Assembly: GCA_900544575.1 (NCBI GenBank)
Contig: UQVO01000011.1
Coordinates: 1 to 49,910, forward strand
Origin: an uncultured Eubacteriales bacterium
GTDB lineage: Bacteria; Bacillota; Clostridia; Christensenellales; CAG-917
DNA: 49,910 nucleotides
Direction: 5' to 3'
Within the stretch, counting starts at the first letter, position 1, and every line of letters begins with the position of its first letter. Below are positions 1 through 9,221 of this stretch, in pieces. The notes under the pieces are model-generated. The model saw only the letters and a program-made list of their open reading frames with translations. It had not been told where the DNA came from and did not search any database. A program made the position numbers and the translations under genes.

Positions 1-167
1 CCGCGGCGTTCAAGCGGCGGTTGCACCGCCTGTGAACGCTTGGCTGAGCGGCGCGCGGTACTCCTCCGTGTGTCATTCGGTGTGTTTTATCAAAATATCG
101 CCGTTCAGCGAGATAAGTTCAGCTTTATGGGGCGATTTTACGGGGCATATAAAACCGCCGCAGTCGC

Positions 168-196
168 TTGACTATTGGAAAAGTATAGTATATATT
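168..196 (+). promoter_or_regulatory. Sigma-A type promoter for the AmaP-like/greA/lysS operon
   Basis: TTGACT at 168-173 and TATATT at 191-196 are separated by 17 bases, which fits the housekeeping sigma consensus. The start codon lies about 100 bases downstream. Positions 1-167 hold no gene or structured RNA that I can recognise. Confidence 0.6.
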
Positions 197-301
197 ATAT
201 GAAAAAAATAAGACGGTTCGGAAACAGCGGCTTCGGATAAGCGGGGACGCTGTTTGCGCGGAATAAGCATAGAGGACGTTTCGGCGTCCGACGGAGGCGG
301 T

Positions 302-1177
302 ATGAAAAAGAACATCGAGAAGATTCTCGCTTCGGCGGGGCTTATCATCGCTCTCGTGCTCATCGTCATCCTGATTGTCACCGCATTCGGAGGCATTGAG
401 CAGTCGGAGTTCGACAATCAGCTGGTCAAGGGGCTTATCATAACTCTCAGCGTGCTTTATCTCGTGCTGGCGATAAGTTCGCTGACGATGCTGTTCCTCG
501 GCAGCGACGCGGTGCGTGAGATAACCCTGCGCAGCGAACAGGGCGGCAACTGCAAGGCGACGCTCGGCGTCATCCGCAAGCTGGTGAAAGAGACGTTCTA
601 CGGAATAGACGGAGTGAAAACGGGGAAGGTGTCCCTCATCGTCAACGAGTACGGCGTCAAGCTCAAAGTTTCCGTCCGCATCACCGACCGCGACGTGTTC
701 GAGACGGAAACGTATCTGCGCACCTTGCTCGAAGAGGTTTTCAAGGGCGCCCTCGGCTTCCGTTTCCACGCGATAGAGTTCAAAATCGTGTCCTTGCAGG
801 CGCGTTTCAAGCCCGATAAGGACAAAGTCGACGCCGCCGTTGCCGAAAAAGTGGCGGCACACACCGCAAATTACGCCGTAGTGCCCAATCTTGTCGAACA
901 TACCGCGGCAGAGGACACGGAAGACGGCGTCGCCGAGACGGCGGAAGAAATTCCCGCCGCGGAGGAGGGTGCGGCGGTTACGGAGAGCGCGGCGGCTGAA
1001 AGCACGGCTGCGGAGGAAACGACTGCCGCAGAGGAAAGCGCCGCGGAACCCGCAGAGAACGAGAGCGAGGCGGAAGCGTCCGACGACGCCCCCGAAGAGC
1101 TCAAAGAATATGATGAGGAAGAAAATATAACGGAGGAAGGGGCAGAGGCGGACGCCGATGCCGAAAACGAGCAATGA
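302..1177 (+). CDS. AmaP-like membrane anchor protein (Asp23/Gls24 family domain)
   Basis: A 291-residue protein with two hydrophobic segments (about residues 8-30 and 44-66). A region resembling the Asp23/Gls24 and AmaP families follows (about 70-185), and the tail is a low-complexity Ala/Glu-rich acidic stretch (about 200-291). AmaP proteins anchor Asp23 to the membrane and are linked to envelope stress in Gram-positive bacteria. The start at 302 was chosen over an in-frame ATG at 254 because GGAGGCGG sits just upstream and the first membrane segment then follows directly. The stop overlaps the greA start in an ATGA junction, so the genes are translationally coupled. The acidic tail is longer than I would expect for AmaP. 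The function is inferred from family resemblance only. Confidence 0.6.
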   Translation: MKKNIEKILASAGLIIALVLIVILIVTAFGGIEQSEFDNQLVKGLIITLSVLYLVLAISSLTMLFLGSDAVREITLRSEQGGNCKATLGVIRKLVKETFYGIDGVKTGKVSLIVNEYGVKLKVSVRITDRDVFETETYLRTLLEEVFKGALGFRFHAIEFKIVSLQARFKPDKDKVDAAVAEKVAAHTANYAVVPNLVEHTAAEDTEDGVAETAEEIPAAEEGAAVTESAAAESTAAEETTAAEESAAEPAENESEAEASDDAPEELKEYDEEENITEEGAEADADAENEQ

Positions 1178-1644
1178 ACGAAGTTTATCTTACCCGCGAA
1201 GGGCTGGAAGAGCTGAAACGCAGACACGAAGACCTTGTCGTCAACAGGCGCAAGGAAGTTGCGGAGAGGATTAAGATAGCGCGCGAATTCGGCGACCTCA
1301 GCGAAAACGCGGAGTACGACGCGGCAAAGGAAGAACAGAGTTTTGTCGAGTCCGAAATCAAGGACCTCGAAGAGAAAATTATGCACGCCGTCATCATAGA
1401 CGACGGCGAGCTGAGCAAACACGAAGTTTCTCTCGGCAGCACGGTCAAGGTGCTGGACGTCGAGTTTGACGAGGAGGCGGAGTTCCGCATTGTCGGCACG
1501 ACGGAAGCGGACGCGGCGGAAAACCGCATCAGCAACGAGTCGCCTCTCGGCAAGGCGCTGCTCGGCGGGAAGAAGGGCGACGTGGTCAAGGTCCCCACTC
1601 CCAACGGCGGCACGATTGAGTACAAGATAATAGAAATCAACTGA
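1174..1644 (+). CDS. greA: Transcription elongation factor GreA
   Basis: A 156-residue protein of typical GreA length. The N-terminal coiled coil begins with LTREGLEELKRR and carries the conserved GDLSENAEYDAAKEEQ block near residues 41-56, whose acidic tip enters the RNA polymerase secondary channel and promotes cleavage of backtracked transcripts. The C-terminal FKBP-like half contains the conserved ISNESPLGKALLG segment (about 115-127). It overlaps the preceding gene by four bases and lies ten bases before lysS. The greA-lysS pairing is a common Firmicute arrangement, which supports both assignments. Confidence 0.95.
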   Translation: MNEVYLTREGLEELKRRHEDLVVNRRKEVAERIKIAREFGDLSENAEYDAAKEEQSFVESEIKDLEEKIMHAVIIDDGELSKHEVSLGSTVKVLDVEFDEEAEFRIVGTTEADAAENRISNESPLGKALLGGKKGDVVKVPTPNGGTIEYKIIEIN

Positions 1645-1654
1645 AAGAGAACCT

Positions 1655-3148
1655 ATGAGCGAATTCATCCCCGAAAACACCCAACCCGTGCAGGACATAA
1701 GCGAAGTCCGCAAGGTCAGGCAGGCTAAACTCGCGGAACTGGTCGCGGCGGGCAAAGACCCCTTTGAAATCACGACCTACGACCGCACCGCAACCGCAGG
1801 CGCGATACGCGCCGATTACGACGCGTACGCGGACAAAGACGTGTCCGTGGCGGGCAGACTGATGTCCAAACGCGTTATGGGCAAGGCGAGTTTCGGCCAT
1901 ATCGCGGACAGCGACGGGGAGTTGCAGCTCTATTTCAGCCGCGACGATATGGGAGTCGAGGCGTATCAGGAATTCAAGAAGCTGGACGTCGGCGACATCA
2001 TCGGCGTCAAGGGCAAGGTGTTCAGGACCAAGACGGGTGAAATCACCGTGCACGTCGCGGAGTACACCCTGCTTGTAAAGTCCCTGCTTCCCCTGCCCGA
2101 AAAGTATCACGGGCTCAAAGACCCGGAGCTTCGCTACCGTCAGCGCTACGTCGACCTCATCGCCAATCCCGGCGTGAAGGAGATTTTCATCAAGCGCAGC
2201 AAGATAGTGTCCGCCATCCGCGAATATCTGGACGGGGAGGGCTTCTACGAAGTGGAAACCCCCGTGCTCAACACGCTGGCGGGCGGCGCGAACGCGCGTC
2301 CTTTCATCACCCATCACAACACGCTCGACGTGAATATGTATCTGCGCATCGCCACCGAGCTTTATCTCAAACGCTGCATAGTCGGCGGCTTCGAGAAGGT
2401 GTACGAAGTGGGCAGGATTTTCCGCAACGAGGGGATGGACCCCAAGCATAATCCCGAATTCACCACCGTGGAAGTCTATCAGGCGTACACCGACTATAAC
2501 GGGATGATGGACCTCACCGAAAACCTTATCCGCCACTGCGCGATGAAGGCGTGCGGCACTCTCGACATCACCTATCAGGGCGAGAAAATCTCTTTCGAAG
2601 GTCCGTGGGAAAGGCTCACGATGTCGGACGCGGTCAAGAGATATACGGGGCTGGATTTCGACAAGGAAGACCTTGCGGAGCTCATCAAAAAGGCAAACGG
2701 AATGGGGCTGGAACTTCCCGCGGACACGACTTGGGGCAACGCGCTCTATCAGGTGTTCGACAATTTCGTGGAAGAGAAGCTGACGGGTCCCGTGTTCGTC
2801 ACGGACTATCCCGTGGAGGTCAGCCCTCTCGCCAAGAAGAAGAAATCCGACCCGAGGCTCACGGAGCGTTTCGAGCTGTTCATCGCTTGCAGGGAAATGG
2901 CAAACGCGTTCAGCGAACTGAACGACCCCCTCGACCAGCGCGAGCGTTTTGCGGCACAGATGGCGGCGAAGGCGAAGGGCGACGAGGAAGCGCAGCCCTA
3001 CGACGAGGACTTCGTCAACGCGCTGGAATACGGTATGCCTCCCACGGGCGGTATGGGACTCGGCGTGGACCGTCTTGTTATGCTGCTCACGGACAGTTAC
3101 ACCATCCGCGAGGTGCTTTTGTTCCCGACAATGAAACCGCGCGCTTGA
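1655..3148 (+). CDS. lysS: Lysyl-tRNA synthetase, class II
   Basis: A 497-residue class II lysyl-tRNA synthetase that charges tRNA-Lys. It has an N-terminal OB-fold anticodon-binding domain (about 40-150, with VAGRLMSKR and GKASFGHIAD), class II motif 2 around the FRNEGMDPKHNPEFT segment, and motif 3 near the C-terminus (GMGLGVDRLVML). Length and motif order are normal for LysS. It follows greA by ten bases and shares its promoter. No terminator hairpin is obvious after the stop, and the next promoter begins 29 bases downstream. Confidence 0.97.
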   Translation: MSEFIPENTQPVQDISEVRKVRQAKLAELVAAGKDPFEITTYDRTATAGAIRADYDAYADKDVSVAGRLMSKRVMGKASFGHIADSDGELQLYFSRDDMGVEAYQEFKKLDVGDIIGVKGKVFRTKTGEITVHVAEYTLLVKSLLPLPEKYHGLKDPELRYRQRYVDLIANPGVKEIFIKRSKIVSAIREYLDGEGFYEVETPVLNTLAGGANARPFITHHNTLDVNMYLRIATELYLKRCIVGGFEKVYEVGRIFRNEGMDPKHNPEFTTVEVYQAYTDYNGMMDLTENLIRHCAMKACGTLDITYQGEKISFEGPWERLTMSDAVKRYTGLDFDKEDLAELIKKANGMGLELPADTTWGNALYQVFDNFVEEKLTGPVFVTDYPVEVSPLAKKKKSDPRLTERFELFIACREMANAFSELNDPLDQRERFAAQMAAKAKGDEEAQPYDEDFVNALEYGMPPTGGMGLGVDRLVMLLTDSYTIREVLLFPTMKPRA

Positions 3149-3177
3149 CGGGCGCGGCGGGCCGCAAGGCAAAACGC

Positions 3178-3207
3178 TTGACACATCCCGCGGCGTCGGC
3201 ATATAAT
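3178..3207 (+). promoter_or_regulatory. Consensus sigma-A promoter for the manganese riboswitch transcript
   Basis: Perfect TTGACA at 3178-3183 and perfect TATAAT at 3202-3207 with an 18-base spacer. The predicted transcription start near 3213 coincides with the 5' edge of the riboswitch aptamer. Confidence 0.85.
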
Positions 3208-3210
3208 GCA

Positions 3211-3299
3211 CCTACGAAAGGGAGTAGTTTAGTGCCATTGTCAACATCCTGGAACGGCAAGTTCCTGGCAAGGCAGCCCGACGGGTTACAAGACTTTTG
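3211..3299 (+). ncRNA. yybP-ykoY family (manganese) riboswitch aptamer
   Basis: The family's two hallmark strands are present. The 5' side is AAAGGGAGTAG at 3217-3227, and the 3' side is CAAGACTTTTG ending at 3299. CGAAAG and CTTTTG can form the closing P1 helix. Between them lie the GTCAACAT element typical of this family, a hairpin formed by TGCCA/TGGCA and GGAAC/GTTCC, and a small CCCG/CGGG hairpin, giving a branched fold. Known members sense Mn2+ and often precede P-type cation ATPases, exactly as here. The assignment is from recalled consensus, not a covariance search. Confidence 0.85.
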
Positions 3300-3319
3300 C
3301 GCAGGCAGAAGTCTTTTTT
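3291..3319 (+). terminator. Riboswitch expression-platform terminator
   Basis: A ten-base-pair hairpin (3291-3300 with 3305-3314, GCAG loop) is followed by a run of T to 3319. Its 5' arm overlaps the 3' strand of the aptamer's P1 helix (3294-3299), so P1 and the terminator are mutually exclusive. This predicts that ligand binding stabilises P1, prevents termination and turns the ATPase gene on. Confidence 0.85.
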
Positions 3320-3474
3320 GATAACAAGGGCAAACAGACTTCTCAGAGCCGCGTACGGCTGAAAGCGCCGTTGCGGGACATAATAATATGACGGGCGTGT
3401 GCGCGCGTACGCACGCGTCCGAAAAGGGGAGCAACTGCCGCGGCAAGCCGCGGCGGCAAATAAAAGGAGAAAAT

Positions 3475-6243
3475 ATGGAAACCTTTCAGGACAAATCCGA
3501 CGACGTGAAAGCGGATGTCGAAGCTGTCGCCGCGACGGAGACCTCCGCGGAAGCGGGCGGCACGTTCCACGACAAATCTGCCGAAGAAGTCCTGCGTTCT
3601 CTTTCGGCGACGGAAGAGGGGCTGACCACGGCAGAGGCGGACAAGCGCATCGCGCAGTACGGCAAGAACGCCTTGAAGGAAGCGAAGAAGAAGAGTTTGC
3701 TGCGCAAATTCCTCGAACAGTTCAAGGACGTTATGATTATCGTGCTTATCGTTGCCGCGATAGTGTCGGCGGTCATCGCCCTTGTTCAGCAGGAATACAG
3801 CGAGCTCATCGACGCCGGCGTCATTCTGCTCATCGTCATCATCAACGCGATAATCGGCGTTGTGCAGGAGAACAAGGCCGAAACGGCCATGGAAGCCCTC
3901 AAAAATATGAACAAATCCTTCTCGAAGGTGCTGCGCGACGGCGAATGGAAGCACCTTGCGAGCGAGGAAATCGTGCCGGGCGACGTAGTCAAACTCGAAG
4001 CGGGCGACATCGTGCCCGCAGATATGAGGCTGCTCACTTCCGCGTCCCTCAAAATAGAGGAAGCGGCGCTCACGGGCGAGTCCGTCCCCGCGGAAAAGGA
4101 CGCCGAAAAGGCGGTCGCCGCGGACGCGCCTCTCGGAGACCGTGCGGATATGGCGTATTCCAGCGGCATCGTGTCTTACGGCAGGGGCACGGGCGTGGTC
4201 ACGCATACGGGTATGAACACGGAAGTGGGCAAGATAGCCACTATGCTCACGGACGGTTCGCAGCAGACTTCGCCGCTGCAAAAACAGCTCGGCAAGACCG
4301 CGAAACTCCTCAGCATACTCGTGCTTGCGATAGCGGCAATCATATTCATCGTGCAGGCGGTGCGCGGCAACGACATTATGGACAGCTTTATGACCGCCGT
4401 CGCGATAGCGGTCGCGGCAATCCCCGAAGGTCTGCCCGCGGTCGTCACCATAGTGCTGGCTATCGGCGTGCAGCGTATGTCCAAGCGCAACGCCATCGTC
4501 AAAAACCTGCCTTCCGTCGAAACGCTCGGCTGCTGCGAAGTCATCTGTTCCGACAAAACAGGCACTTTAACCCTCAATCAGATGACCGTAAAGGGCTATT
4601 ATTTGCCCGATTGCGGTTTCAAAGCGGTGGACGAAGAGAGGGCGTCTGCGGGCGGCGATTTCGATGTGTTCGTGCGCGCTATGGCGCTCTGCAACGACAC
4701 GGAAAAGACTTCCGAGGGGCTCACCGGCGACCCGACCGAAACCGCGCTCGTCGCGTACGCGGAAGACTGCGGCTACGACTTCCACGCTCTCAGAGAGGAT
4801 TACGTCCGCGTGGACGAAGTGCCCTTTGACAGCGTGCGCAAACTTATGACCACCGTCAACGAGCACGGCGGCGAGAAGGAGGCGTACGTCAAGGGCGCGC
4901 CCGATATGCTGCTGCCGCTTTGCACCCGCATAATGGACGGCGACACCGTGCGCGACATCACCGAAAAGGACGTCGCCGCAATCAAGAAAGCCAATTCCCA
5001 GATGGCGAAAAAGGCTCTGCGTGTGCTTGGCGTCGCGGTCAAGACGGACGGGCTCGACCACGGTCACCTCGAAAGCAATCTCGTTTTCGTCGGGTTGGTC
5101 GGAATGATAGACCCGCCCAGGGCGGAGGTCAAAGACGCGGTGCGCGTGTGCGTCGAGGCGGGTATGCGTCCCATTATGATTACGGGCGACCATATCGATA
5201 CGGCGTCCGCCATTGCCTCCGAGATAGGCATTCTGCGCGAGGGCGACAAGGTCATTCTCGGCGCGGATTTGGACAGAATGTCCGACGAAGAGTTCAAGAA
5301 CACCATAGAGCAGTACTCCGTGTTCGCGCGAGTCAGCCCCGAAAACAAGGTGCGCATAGTCACCACCTATCAGGGCAAGGGCAAGGTGGTCGCGATGACG
5401 GGCGACGGCGTCAACGACGCTCCGTCCATCAAGCGTGCGGACATCGGCATAGGTATGGGCATCACGGGCACGGACGTCAGCAAGGGCGCGGCGGACCTCG
5501 TGCTTGCGGACGACAACTTCGCCACCATCATAGGCGCGGTGGAAGAGGGGAGAAAGATTTTCTCCAACATAAAGAAAGCGATTCAGTTCCTGCTGTCCGC
5601 AAACATCGCGGAAGTGCTGTGCCTGTTCATCGCCACGGTCATTCTGGACATCCCCTTCCTCACGCCCATAATGATACTCTGGATTAACCTTGTGACGGAC
5701 AGCTTCCCCGCGCTTTCCCTCGGTATGGAAGAGGCGGAACGCGACGTTATGAAGAAGCCGCCGCGCAAGTCTTCGTCCAGCCTCTTTGCGGGCAGGACGG
5801 GCGTGGATATCCTCGTGCAGGGCTTTATGCAGACCGCGCTGGTTATGACGGCATTCTGCATCGGCTGTTACGTCATCCCCGGCGGTATGGCGGAAAGACA
5901 CGACGAAGCGATGACGATGGCGTTCGTCAGCCTTGCGCTCATCCAGCTCTTCCACGCATACTCTATGCGCTCGCAGGACAACAGCATCCTCAACAAGAAG
6001 CTGTTTGCCAACAAGTATATCAACCTGAGCTTCCTCATCGGCGTTGCGCTCACCGTGCTCGTCGTTGTCGTGCCTCCCTTCCGCACCGTGTTCGAAACCG
6101 CGATGCTCAACGGAATGGAGTGGGGCGTGTCGATAGCGGTCGCGTTTGCGATAATTCCGCTGGTCGAGATTTACAAACTCGTCGTGCGCCTCATCCGCAA
6201 ACACAACGAGAAGAAAGCCGCGGCGGCGGTCGCCGCAGAGTAA
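3475..6243 (+). CDS. P-type IIA cation ATPase (Ca2+/Mn2+ exporting type)
   Basis: A 922-residue P-type ATPase with all core motifs: TGES in the actuator domain (T200), PEGLP in membrane helix 4 (P317-P321), phosphorylated aspartate D360 in CSDKTGTLT, and TGDGVNDAP (G643-D648). Ten membrane helices are expected and hydrophobic stretches fit. PEGLP and overall similarity to SERCA-like enzymes (Bacillus YloB type) suggest Ca2+ transport, while the upstream Mn2+ riboswitch argues for manganese export or mixed specificity. The ATG at 3475 was chosen because AAAGGAG lies eight bases upstream; the longer frame from 3388 would run into leader sequence. It is monocistronic, ending at the terminator at 6263. 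Confidence 0.93.
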   Translation: METFQDKSDDVKADVEAVAATETSAEAGGTFHDKSAEEVLRSLSATEEGLTTAEADKRIAQYGKNALKEAKKKSLLRKFLEQFKDVMIIVLIVAAIVSAVIALVQQEYSELIDAGVILLIVIINAIIGVVQENKAETAMEALKNMNKSFSKVLRDGEWKHLASEEIVPGDVVKLEAGDIVPADMRLLTSASLKIEEAALTGESVPAEKDAEKAVAADAPLGDRADMAYSSGIVSYGRGTGVVTHTGMNTEVGKIATMLTDGSQQTSPLQKQLGKTAKLLSILVLAIAAIIFIVQAVRGNDIMDSFMTAVAIAVAAIPEGLPAVVTIVLAIGVQRMSKRNAIVKNLPSVETLGCCEVICSDKTGTLTLNQMTVKGYYLPDCGFKAVDEERASAGGDFDVFVRAMALCNDTEKTSEGLTGDPTETALVAYAEDCGYDFHALREDYVRVDEVPFDSVRKLMTTVNEHGGEKEAYVKGAPDMLLPLCTRIMDGDTVRDITEKDVAAIKKANSQMAKKALRVLGVAVKTDGLDHGHLESNLVFVGLVGMIDPPRAEVKDAVRVCVEAGMRPIMITGDHIDTASAIASEIGILREGDKVILGADLDRMSDEEFKNTIEQYSVFARVSPENKVRIVTTYQGKGKVVAMTGDGVNDAPSIKRADIGIGMGITGTDVSKGAADLVLADDNFATIIGAVEEGRKIFSNIKKAIQFLLSANIAEVLCLFIATVILDIPFLTPIMILWINLVTDSFPALSLGMEEAERDVMKKPPRKSSSSLFAGRTGVDILVQGFMQTALVMTAFCIGCYVIPGGMAERHDEAMTMAFVSLALIQLFHAYSMRSQDNSILNKKLFANKYINLSFLIGVALTVLVVVVPPFRTVFETAMLNGMEWGVSIAVAFAIIPLVEIYKLVVRLIRKHNEKKAAAAVAAE

Positions 6244-6262
6244 GGCTCCTTACGGCAGTCGG

Positions 6263-6295
6263 AACGGCGGAGGGCACACCTCCGCCGTTTGTTTT
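6263..6295 (+). terminator. Intrinsic terminator after the P-type ATPase
   Basis: An 11-base-pair perfect stem (6263-6273 with 6279-6289, five-base loop) is followed by a T-rich stretch. Confidence 0.85.
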
Positions 6296-6409
6296 AAGAA
6301 GGCTATTCCGCAGTCGGTCGGAAAGCCTTCCGCGCGGTGCGCCCGCTCTGTTGCGGTCGGGCCCCGCGGCGGGATAAGCCCTTTTGCGGGCGGGCGCGCT
6401 TTCAAAGGA

Positions 6410-6438
6410 TTGCCTTTTTCCCGTATGTATATTATAAT
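6410..6438 (+). promoter_or_regulatory. Sigma-A promoter for the ProB-like kinase gene
   Basis: TTGCCT at 6410-6415 and TATAAT at 6433-6438 with a 17-base spacer, 30 bases before the start codon. Confidence 0.65.
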
Positions 6439-6468
6439 TTAGTGACCGATTACCGAAGAGAGGACAAT

Positions 6469-7293
6469 ATGGCTGATTTCGATATCGAACTCGTCGGCAA
6501 AATAGGCTCGATGGCGCTCATCGACCGCGATTATCAGGATATGAACTACAACATCATAGCCAGACTTTCGCGCGAGCTGCGTCCCGGATATATATGGGTC
6601 ACGTCGGGCGCGACCGAGATAGGGCGGCTGGACTACATCAAGCGTACGGGCAGGGAACTGCACGGCACGGACGAAGAAAACAAGACGGACTATTCCGCAC
6701 AGGGGCAGTCCATCCTGATGCAGACTTACAGGCAGTTCATAGACAGCCGTTTCAGCGTAAGGCAGATACTCGTCGAGCACCAGCATTTCAACGACGAGGA
6801 GAAGCGTGCGCATCTTTACCAGATGCTCTGCCGCTGCCCGGGACAGAATGCCATCCCCATCATCAATTACAACGACCCCGTGAGTTACGAGGAGAACCGC
6901 AAGCACGAGATAGGCAGGATACTTGCCGAACGAGGGCGTGCGATAGAGTGCGTGGACAACGACGAAACGGCAAGCCAGATTGCCTGCCTCGTCAAGTGCA
7001 AGACGCTGCTCATTATGACGACGACGGAGGGCATTTACTCCGACCCGGACGACGAAAAGTCGCTGGTAAAACGCGTGAGCGGCAAGGACGTGTACGAGCT
7101 CATCGCCAACGTGGAGGAGCTGCAATCCCATTGCGCGGGAGCGTCGCGCAAAGGAGCGCACGGCGCGCGCGCGAAACTCGAATATATCAAGGAGCCGCTG
7201 AAAAACGGCACCACCGTCATCATAGGCAGCAGCCGCTACGGGATAGCGGAACTTCTGGACGGAAGCGTCCCCTGCACCCGCATAGGGCTGTGA
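6469..7293 (+). CDS. Amino acid kinase family protein, glutamate 5-kinase-like
   Basis: A 274-residue protein resembling the kinase domain of ProB, which phosphorylates glutamate in proline synthesis. Visible features are an N-terminal GKIGS segment in the place of the ProB phosphate loop, VTSGATEIG resembling the VSSGAV.G motif, IPIINYNDPV resembling IPIINENDTV, CVDNDETAS resembling FGDNDTLSA, and LLIMTTTEGIYSDP resembling the ProB ATP-site strand. The C-terminal PUA domain of most ProB enzymes is absent. The start follows AGAGAGGACA. No proA is adjacent and the gene is a single unit with its own promoter and terminator. The substrate is uncertain because several catalytic motifs deviate from true ProB. 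Confidence 0.6.
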   Translation: MADFDIELVGKIGSMALIDRDYQDMNYNIIARLSRELRPGYIWVTSGATEIGRLDYIKRTGRELHGTDEENKTDYSAQGQSILMQTYRQFIDSRFSVRQILVEHQHFNDEEKRAHLYQMLCRCPGQNAIPIINYNDPVSYEENRKHEIGRILAERGRAIECVDNDETASQIACLVKCKTLLIMTTTEGIYSDPDDEKSLVKRVSGKDVYELIANVEELQSHCAGASRKGAHGARAKLEYIKEPLKNGTTVIIGSSRYGIAELLDGSVPCTRIGL

Positions 7294-7356
7294 CGTGACA
7301 AAGCGCGGAAACCTTTTTCCGCGTCACGCCGCCAAAACCTTGCGACAAAAAGCCGT

Positions 7357-7397
7357 ATAATGCAAAAACGCGCGTTTAACGCGCGTTTTTGCATTAT
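7357..7397. terminator. Bidirectional terminator between convergent genes
   Basis: A near-perfect palindrome (20-base arms 7357-7376 and 7378-7397) with a GC-rich core flanked by A and T runs. It can terminate both the kinase gene from the left and the minus-strand gene from the right. Confidence 0.85.
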
Positions 7398-7409
7398 AAA
7401 GTCGCCGTT

Positions 7410-8225
7410 TTACTTTTTAAGCACGGCTTTGAACTCCGCTTTCAGCTCTTCGCGTTCGGACTCGGAAAGGGAGGAGGCATACGCCTTTGCGCTCTTGCGG
7501 GCAAGGCGGAGCAGGTCGCCGTCGCTCATATCGGCGAGTACGGAAACGGGCACGGGTCTGGACGTGCGGGAAACGAGGTCCTGCAAGAGCAGGAGCGCTT
7601 TCATCTTGCGGACGTCTATGCCGAGGTTGTCTGCCGCCAGCGAAAGTTCCGCTTCGCTCAGTCCCGTCACGACGTCCGCGTGCGCGACCTTTTCTTCGTA
7701 AAGCGCGATGAATTCGGGCGTTATCTTGCCCAGCACGTATTCGGATATGCCGCAGGAAATCTGCGTGCCGTTCTCTTCGCCCGGCATAAAGCTTTCCGCA
7801 CCCTTTTCGCGCGCCTTTCCGTCGCGGGGTTCGGGTCTGACGTCATCCGTGCCGTCAGAGGGCGGGACGGGCGCAGAATCGCCGTCGAAGTAGGGCAGGG
7901 GCATAGGACGGTGCCCGCCGTCTTTACCGGGCGTTCTGCCGAAGTCGGGTCTGCTTTCCCCGCGGCCTCCGTGTCCGCGGTGAGGACGACGGCTTTCGTG
8001 TTTTCCGCCGCCGGGTTTTCCGGTGACGGAGTCGGGGGAAGAGTCTTCCGGCGAAACCTGTTCGGTTTCGGGAGCGGAGTCGGGGAGTTCTTCCCTGATT
8101 GGCATTTCGGAGGCGCACACGGCGGTTTCGGCATACGTTTCGGGCGCCGTAACGGCGTCGGCGATGCCTCCCGCGGATGTTGCCGAGAGCGCAGCGAGTA
8201 CGGTAAGAATTGCGGATTTAATCAT
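7410..8225 (-). CDS. Secreted protein of unknown function with a disordered acidic/proline-rich middle
   Basis: A 271-residue protein beginning with a signal-peptide-like segment (residues 1-25, Ala-rich hydrophobic core with Ala-X-Ala-type cleavage options). Residues 30-145 are rich in Pro, Gly, Asp, Glu, Arg and His and look disordered. The C-terminal 120 residues look helical and charged. AAGGAG precedes the start with good spacing, and codon use resembles the neighbouring genes. I recognise no family or catalytic motif. It is divergent from the transketolase genes. Confidence 0.6.
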   Translation of the reverse strand: MIKSAILTVLAALSATSAGGIADAVTAPETYAETAVCASEMPIREELPDSAPETEQVSPEDSSPDSVTGKPGGGKHESRRPHRGHGGRGESRPDFGRTPGKDGGHRPMPLPYFDGDSAPVPPSDGTDDVRPEPRDGKAREKGAESFMPGEENGTQISCGISEYVLGKITPEFIALYEEKVAHADVVTGLSEAELSLAADNLGIDVRKMKALLLLQDLVSRTSRPVPVSVLADMSDGDLLRLARKSAKAYASSLSESEREELKAEFKAVLKK

Positions 8226-8350
8226 TTCGGTCTCCTTGAAATTTATTTCGGACGCGCCCGCGTATGCGTGCGTTCCGTTCGGTTTATTTTGGGAAGGCGG
8301 AAAATTTTTATACGAAATCGTTAATTTATTAACTTTTTTTCGCGCCGCTA

Positions 8351-8379
8351 TTGAAAACGGATTTTTTTGATGTTATACT
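8351..8379 (+). promoter_or_regulatory. Sigma-A promoter for the split transketolase genes
   Basis: TTGAAA at 8351-8356 and TATACT at 8374-8379 with a 17-base spacer, about 24 bases before the start codon. A GTTAAT-TT-ATTAAC inverted repeat lies just upstream (8320-8333). Confidence 0.65.
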
Positions 8380-8402
8380 TCAATCGTTAAGGAGGAATGC
8401 CT

Positions 8403-9221
8403 ATGCAGAAAGAAAAACTCGACTTTTTGACCGCCAAGGCGCGCAAGCTCCGCGACGATGCGATTGAGATTATCGGTCACTTCGGCGTCGGACACATCGG
8501 AGGCACGATGTCCGTTATGGACGCGCTTACGGTCATTTATTACGACAAGGCAAACGTAGACCCCAAAAACCCCAAAAAGCAGGACCGCGACCGCGTGATT
8601 ATGTCCAAAGGCCACGCGGGTCCCGCAATGTACGCCGTGCTGTGCGACCTCGGCTATTTCCCCAAGGAATGGATGAAGACGCTCAATCAGAACGGCACCA
8701 ACCTGCCTTCCCACTGCGATATGAACAAGACCCCCGGCATAGATATGACGGCGGGTTCGCTGGGACAGGGGCTGTCCGCGGCGGTAGGAATGGCGCTTGC
8801 GGCGAAGATAGACCGCAATCCCGCGACGATTTACTGCTTCATCGGCGACGGCGAGAGTCAGGAAGGGCAGATTTGGGAAGCGAGTATGTTTGCGGGTTCA
8901 CGCAAGCTCGACAACCTCATCGTGCTGCTGGACAGCAACAGGATGCAGCTTGACGGTCCCGTGGAAAGCATCAACGGTCTGGAACCCATCGTGGACAAGT
9001 GGAAAGCCTTCAATTTCTTCGTGCAGGATGTCGACGGACACGACCTTTCCGCCATATCCGACGCAATCGATGCGGCGAAGGCACAGCACGAGAAGCCCTC
9101 GATGATTGTTCTGCGCACCGTCAAAGGCAAGGGAGCGTCCTTCACGGAAGGCGTTGCCAACTGCCACAGTATGTCCGTGCCCGAAGAGGTGTGGAGAAAA
9201 GAAACGGGGAGGTACGAATAA
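8403..9221 (+). CDS. Transketolase, N-terminal (thiamine diphosphate-binding) subunit
   Basis: A 272-residue protein matching the N-terminal half of transketolase, which moves two-carbon ketol units between sugar phosphates in the pentose phosphate pathway. It shows the SKGHAGPA segment, the GSLGQGLS motif and the thiamine diphosphate/Mg2+ motif beginning GDGESQEGQ and continuing to the DSNRMQLDG region. The ATG at 8403 is preferred over one at 8397 because AAGGAGGA (8389-8396) would otherwise abut the start codon. It ends in a TAATG overlap with the C-terminal subunit gene, so the two are co-translated. Split transketolase is common in Clostridia. Confidence 0.93.
   Translation: MQKEKLDFLTAKARKLRDDAIEIIGHFGVGHIGGTMSVMDALTVIYYDKANVDPKNPKKQDRDRVIMSKGHAGPAMYAVLCDLGYFPKEWMKTLNQNGTNLPSHCDMNKTPGIDMTAGSLGQGLSAAVGMALAAKIDRNPATIYCFIGDGESQEGQIWEASMFAGSRKLDNLIVLLDSNRMQLDGPVESINGLEPIVDKWKAFNFFVQDVDGHDLSAISDAIDAAKAQHEKPSMIVLRTVKGKGASFTEGVANCHSMSVPEEVWRKETGRYE

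Noticed and set aside
4567..6204. Long open frame antisense to the P-type ATPase gene
   Set aside because: It is His/Arg/Asp-rich, has no ribosome binding site and mirrors the codon structure of the real gene; a shadow frame caused by high GC content. The same applies to the other long antisense frames, for example 1637-3211, 11201-12571 and 36327-37874.
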